From the NCBI GenBank assembly GCA_964645985.1, contig CAZYCC010000014.1:1-32468 (forward strand): a DNA stretch of 32,468 nucleotides, given 5' to 3'. A program made the translations under genes and the position numbers. Below the pieces are notes generated by a model, which saw only the letters and a program-made list of their open reading frames with translations, ran no database searches and was not told the DNA's origin. This document shows positions 29,569 through 32,468 of this stretch, one piece after another (the first letter of the stretch is position 1; every line of letters begins with the position of its first letter). Origin of the DNA: CAZYCC01 sp964645985. Its GTDB lineage: Bacteria > Bacillota > Clostridia > Oscillospirales > CAG-272.

Positions 29569-31245
29569 ATGAGCAGTGCACATATTTTAGAGCCGCTGCG
29601 CGGGGGTGCGCCGGTGAGGGGGCCGGTCATCACCGTCGTGATGGACGGGGTGGGGCTCGCGCCGGCGGGAGAGGGCAACGCGGTCGCGCTTGCGCGCACG
29701 CCGACGCTCGACCGGCTAATGGCGGCCTATCCGATGCGCGCGCTGCGCGCCCACGGAACGGCGGTGGGGCTCCCCTCCGATGAGGACATGGGCAACTCGG
29801 AGGTGGGGCACAACGCGATGGGCGCAGGGCAGGTCTTTGCGCAGGGAGCGAAGCTCGTTTCCTCGTCGATTGAGAGCGGGAAGATGTTCTCCTCGAGCGC
29901 GTGGCGGGAGCTTATCGGCGGGGTTCTTTCGAGCGGCGGGACGCTGCACTTTTTAGGGCTTTTCTCAGACGGCAACGTTCACTCGCACATCGACCATCTC
30001 AAAGCGATGATCGTGCGGGCAAAGAGCGAGGGAGTGCGACGGGTGCGCGTGCACATTCTCCTTGACGGGCGGGATGTCGGCGAAACTTCCGCGCTCGAAT
30101 ATGTGCGCCCGTTCGAGGCCTTCCTCGCGCAGCTGCGCTCCCCCGACTTTGACTGCAAGATTGCCTCGGGCGGCGGGCGCATGCAGATCACGATGGACCG
30201 CTACGAGGCGAACTGGGGGATGGTCGAGCGCGGCTGGCACACGCATGTGCTCGGAGAGGGGCGGCAGTTTCCTGCGGCGGAGGCAGCGATCTCGACTTTG
30301 CGTGAGGAGACCCACGCGATCGACCAGGATTTGCCGCCTTTTGTCATTGCCGAGGGCGGCGAGGCGGTCGGCCCCATCCTCGACGGGGACAGCGTCATTT
30401 TCTTCAACTTCCGTGGCGATCGCGCGATCGAAATCTCCCGCGCCTTCGATGAGGAGAACTTCACGAAGTTCGATCGGGTGCGCCGCCCGCGCGTCCTGTA
30501 CGCCGGGATGCTCGAGTACGACGGCGACGCACACATTCCCGCGCGCTATCTCGTCCCGCCGCCTGAGATCACAAACACGATGGGTGAGTACCTCGCGGGA
30601 ACGGGCGTGACGCAATTCGCGCTCAGCGAGACGCAAAAGTACGGCCACGTCACCTATTTCTGGAACGGCAACCGCTCGGGCAAGTTCTCGGAGAAGTTTG
30701 AAACCTATGTCGAGATTCCCTCGGACATCGTCCCGTTCGAGCAGCGCCCTTGGATGCAGTGCGCGCAGATCACCGACCGGCTGATTTCCGCAATTGAGGG
30801 GGGCGAGGCGCGCTATATCCGCGTCAACTACCCGAACGGCGATATGGTCGGCCACACAGGGTCCCTCTCCGCCGCAATTATCGCGATGGAGGCGCTCGAC
30901 CTGCAGCTTTCGCGGCTGCTGCCGGTGATCGATCGGGCGGGCGGCGCCGCGCTGATCACGGCGGATCACGGCAACGCCGATGAGATGTTTGAGCTCGACA
31001 AAAAGACCGGCCGCCCGAAGCTCGGCGCCGACGGGTGCCCTAAGGCGAAGACCTCGCACACGCTAAACCCGGTCCCCTGCATTTTCTACGACAATTTTTC
31101 ATCCGGCCTTTACCGCGTCAAGGAGGCGCCGAGCGACGGGAAACCGTCGTTCGGGCTCTCGAACCTCGCGGCGACGGCGGTCAACCTCCTCGGCTATGCC
31201 GCTCCCCCGATGTGGGACGAGTCGATGATCGAGCCGGAAAAATAA
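29569..31245 (+). CDS. gpmI: Cofactor-independent phosphoglycerate mutase
   Basis: 558 aa, somewhat longer than the usual 510. It interconverts 3- and 2-phosphoglycerate in glycolysis, in the cytoplasm, with Mn2+. Visible motifs: VVMDGVGL (metal Asp D26), DEDMGNSEVGHNAMGAG with the phosphoserine S77, GLFSDGNVHSHIDH, LLDGRDVGE, FFNFRGDRA, NYPNGDMVGHTG, and ITADHGNADEM near the C-terminus. Extra length lies in the N-terminus (about 19 residues before the first strand) and in several loops. The ATG at 29569 has GAAAGGA 6 bases upstream; the frame from 29461 is rejected. It follows birA by 111 bp; no strong promoter was found. Confidence 0.96.
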   Translation: MSSAHILEPLRGGAPVRGPVITVVMDGVGLAPAGEGNAVALARTPTLDRLMAAYPMRALRAHGTAVGLPSDEDMGNSEVGHNAMGAGQVFAQGAKLVSSSIESGKMFSSSAWRELIGGVLSSGGTLHFLGLFSDGNVHSHIDHLKAMIVRAKSEGVRRVRVHILLDGRDVGETSALEYVRPFEAFLAQLRSPDFDCKIASGGGRMQITMDRYEANWGMVERGWHTHVLGEGRQFPAAEAAISTLREETHAIDQDLPPFVIAEGGEAVGPILDGDSVIFFNFRGDRAIEISRAFDEENFTKFDRVRRPRVLYAGMLEYDGDAHIPARYLVPPPEITNTMGEYLAGTGVTQFALSETQKYGHVTYFWNGNRSGKFSEKFETYVEIPSDIVPFEQRPWMQCAQITDRLISAIEGGEARYIRVNYPNGDMVGHTGSLSAAIIAMEALDLQLSRLLPVIDRAGGAALITADHGNADEMFELDKKTGRPKLGADGCPKAKTSHTLNPVPCIFYDNFSSGLYRVKEAPSDGKPSFGLSNLAATAVNLLGYAAPPMWDESMIEPEK

Positions 31246-31272
31246 AAGCACGGTTCTCGGGGCGGCGCTCCT

Positions 31273-31321
31273 CTTGGTAACCGCTCGCGCGGTGGTACAC
31301 CGCTTGGTAACCGCTCGCGCG
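31273..31321 (+). repeat. Two copies of a 19-bp direct repeat, period 30
   Basis: CTTGGTAACCGCTCGCGCG occurs exactly at 31273-31291 and 31303-31321, in the gap between gpmI and the PfkB gene. The CTTGGTRA core recalls units of the tandem array at 1020-1145. Confidence 0.75.
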
Positions 31322-31411
31322 AGCGCCTCCCGCCCGACTACCCCTCGCCCGGCGACCGGCCGCGAGGAAACCGCTTTCGGCGGGCGATTACCATCCCTCT
31401 GCAACTGTTCT

Positions 31412-32290
31412 ATGATCATACATGTATTCGGCGAGATCCTCTGGGATGTGTTCACGGGGAGCGCGGGGGCGGGGGATTCTCCCGTCTCCCGCGAGAGGCG
31501 GCTCGGCGGGGCGCCGTTTAATCTCGCGGCTCACGCGGCAAGGCGCGGGGCGCGCGTGACGCTAATTTCCGCGCTCGGGCGGGATGAGCTCGGGCGGCAG
31601 GCGCTCGCGCGCGCGCGGCACTTCGGCGTGGACACCTCTGCCATCGCCGAGAGCTCCTATCCCACCGGGGTTTGCGAAGTGACGCTGCGGGGCGGGCAGC
31701 CCTCCTACAGTCTTCTCGCGCCCGCCGCCTACGACGATATTCCCTTCCCGGCGGTGCCGGCGCGCGCGGACGCGCTCTGCTACGGGACGCTTGCCTCGCG
31801 GGGAGAGCGCTCGGCGGAGACGCTGCGGCGGCTGCTGCGCGAGGGGGAATACCGCGAGATCTTCTGTGACCTCAACATCCGCCCGCCGCATTGGTCTCCC
31901 GAGGGGCTGTCCTTCGCGATTGCGCACGCGACACTTCTGAAACTCTCGCGCGAGGAAATGGGCGCGCTTGAAACTCTCCCCGGCGGGGGCATCGCCGGGA
32001 GCGCCGAGCAGGTGGCGCGGCAGCTCCCGTGCCGGTTTCCGCGCTTGCGGCGGGTCGTTTTGACTCTGGGCGCGGATGGGGCGATTCTCTATCGCCCGAG
32101 TGACGGCGCGCTCCTGCGCGCACCGATGCCGCGCGGTAAACCCGTCTCCACGGTCGGCGCGGGCGACGCCTTCTCGGCGGCGTACCTCACCTCCTACCTT
32201 GCCGGGGAGGGGGACGAGCGGGCCCTCGCGAAGGCGAGCGCGCTTGCGGACATCGTGGTGGGGAGAATAGAGGCCATTCCGGAGGAGTGA
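31412..32290 (+). CDS. PfkB-family carbohydrate kinase (fructokinase-like)
   Basis: 292 aa. GEILWDVF at the N-terminus and LGGAPFNLAAHAARRGARVTLISALGRDELG (31-61) give the sugar-binding part and the first PfkB signature. STVGAGDAFSAAYL (246-259) is the second, with catalytic base D252 and the anion hole GAGD. DLNIRPPHW in the middle is typical of fructokinases, so fructose is the likeliest substrate, but ribose or other sugars cannot be excluded. The ATG at 31412 has no Shine-Dalgarno (CATCCCTCTGCAACTGTTCT precedes it); the longer frame from 31274 runs through the direct repeat and is rejected. A weak hairpin (GAGGCGG/CCGCCTC) overlaps and follows the stop. Confidence 0.9.
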   Translation: MIIHVFGEILWDVFTGSAGAGDSPVSRERRLGGAPFNLAAHAARRGARVTLISALGRDELGRQALARARHFGVDTSAIAESSYPTGVCEVTLRGGQPSYSLLAPAAYDDIPFPAVPARADALCYGTLASRGERSAETLRRLLREGEYREIFCDLNIRPPHWSPEGLSFAIAHATLLKLSREEMGALETLPGGGIAGSAEQVARQLPCRFPRLRRVVLTLGADGAILYRPSDGALLRAPMPRGKPVSTVGAGDAFSAAYLTSYLAGEGDERALAKASALADIVVGRIEAIPEE

Positions 32291-32397
32291 GGCGGAGAGG
32301 TTTGTGGCATTTTGCCGCCTCGTTTGGGCGAGGTGTTCCACCTCAGATCGGGCTTTTGTTTTCGAAAAACCCGAGTGCCCTTGTCGTAATCTGAACT

Positions 32398-32452
32398 GCC
32401 GTTTCTGAATATAGTTTTCGGGAACCCCCACTGCCGCGCGGTCATTTCCACT
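32398..32452 (+). repeat. Dispersed intergenic repeat, block B (copy 3)
   Basis: Matches 76-131 and 4205-4260, with core GCCGTTTCT-GA-ATATAGTTTTCG and CGCGCGGTCATTTCCACTGCTCC. The stretch before it (GTGCCC-TTGTCGTAAT) also matches the start of block C. It probably continues beyond the window. Confidence 0.75.
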
Positions 32453-32468
32453 GCTCCGCGCCGCACCC

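Noticed and set aside
1..32468. tRNA or rRNA genes
   Set aside because: I looked for T-loop signatures (GTTCRANYC) and conserved rRNA stretches and found none.

Overview
The window is visibly GC-rich bacterial chromosome. The gene content fits an uncultured, probably anaerobic, Clostridia-type Bacillota: an F-ATP synthase whose c subunit carries sodium-type ligands, PlsY, a heterodimeric ABC exporter, paired COG0523 (CobW-like) GTPases, a zinc-ribbon/DUF4234 membrane protein, and promoters with Gram-positive style TGn-extended -10 boxes. I cannot name the species. About 24.7 kb of 32.5 kb (roughly 76%) is coding, which is low for a bacterium. The spacers hold dispersed repeats, tandem repeats and hairpins.

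Layout. (1) 1-1650: repeat-rich DNA, a DUF4430 lipoprotein on the minus strand, and behind it a long leader with a 19-bp tandem repeat and a promoter with a palindromic spacer. (2) 1647-12115, plus strand: AtpI-like protein, then atpB-E-F-H-A-G-D-C (a, c, b, delta, alpha, gamma, beta, epsilon) and plsY. The order is canonical but the cluster is stretched by spacers of up to about 850 bp and is cut by an intrinsic terminator between atpG and atpD. (3) 12499-19361, minus strand: zinc-ribbon/DUF4234 protein, two ABC exporter halves with their own promoter, then tsf and rpsB with a promoter and a structured leader. (4) 19765-24927, plus strand: TatD nuclease, a His/Asp-rich CobW GTPase under a promoter with an embedded palindrome, a second CobW-type GTPase fused to a YcgQ/DUF1980-like domain, and a membrane-spermidine-synthase fusion. 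(5) 25076-32290, plus strand: a large LOTUS/OST-HTH protein with two DUF3825-like units, a 900-bp spacer, monofunctional biotin-protein ligase (birA), cofactor-independent phosphoglycerate mutase (gpmI) and a PfkB sugar kinase. The window ends in another copy of the dispersed repeat that opens it.

How the genes fit together. The atp genes encode a complete F1Fo machine, probably Na+-coupled, with an epsilon subunit that lacks the C-terminal inhibitory helices. rpsB and tsf form the usual translation pair. The DUF4430 lipoprotein and the CobW pair may both belong to metal or cobalamin handling; their promoters carry similar palindromes. The most unusual items are the LOTUS/double-DUF3825 protein, the CobW pair, the two-carboxylate c subunit, the pyrimidine-rich starts without Shine-Dalgarno sequences, and the repeat-inflated atp operon. 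No tRNA, rRNA, transposase, phage gene or convincing CRISPR array was seen.
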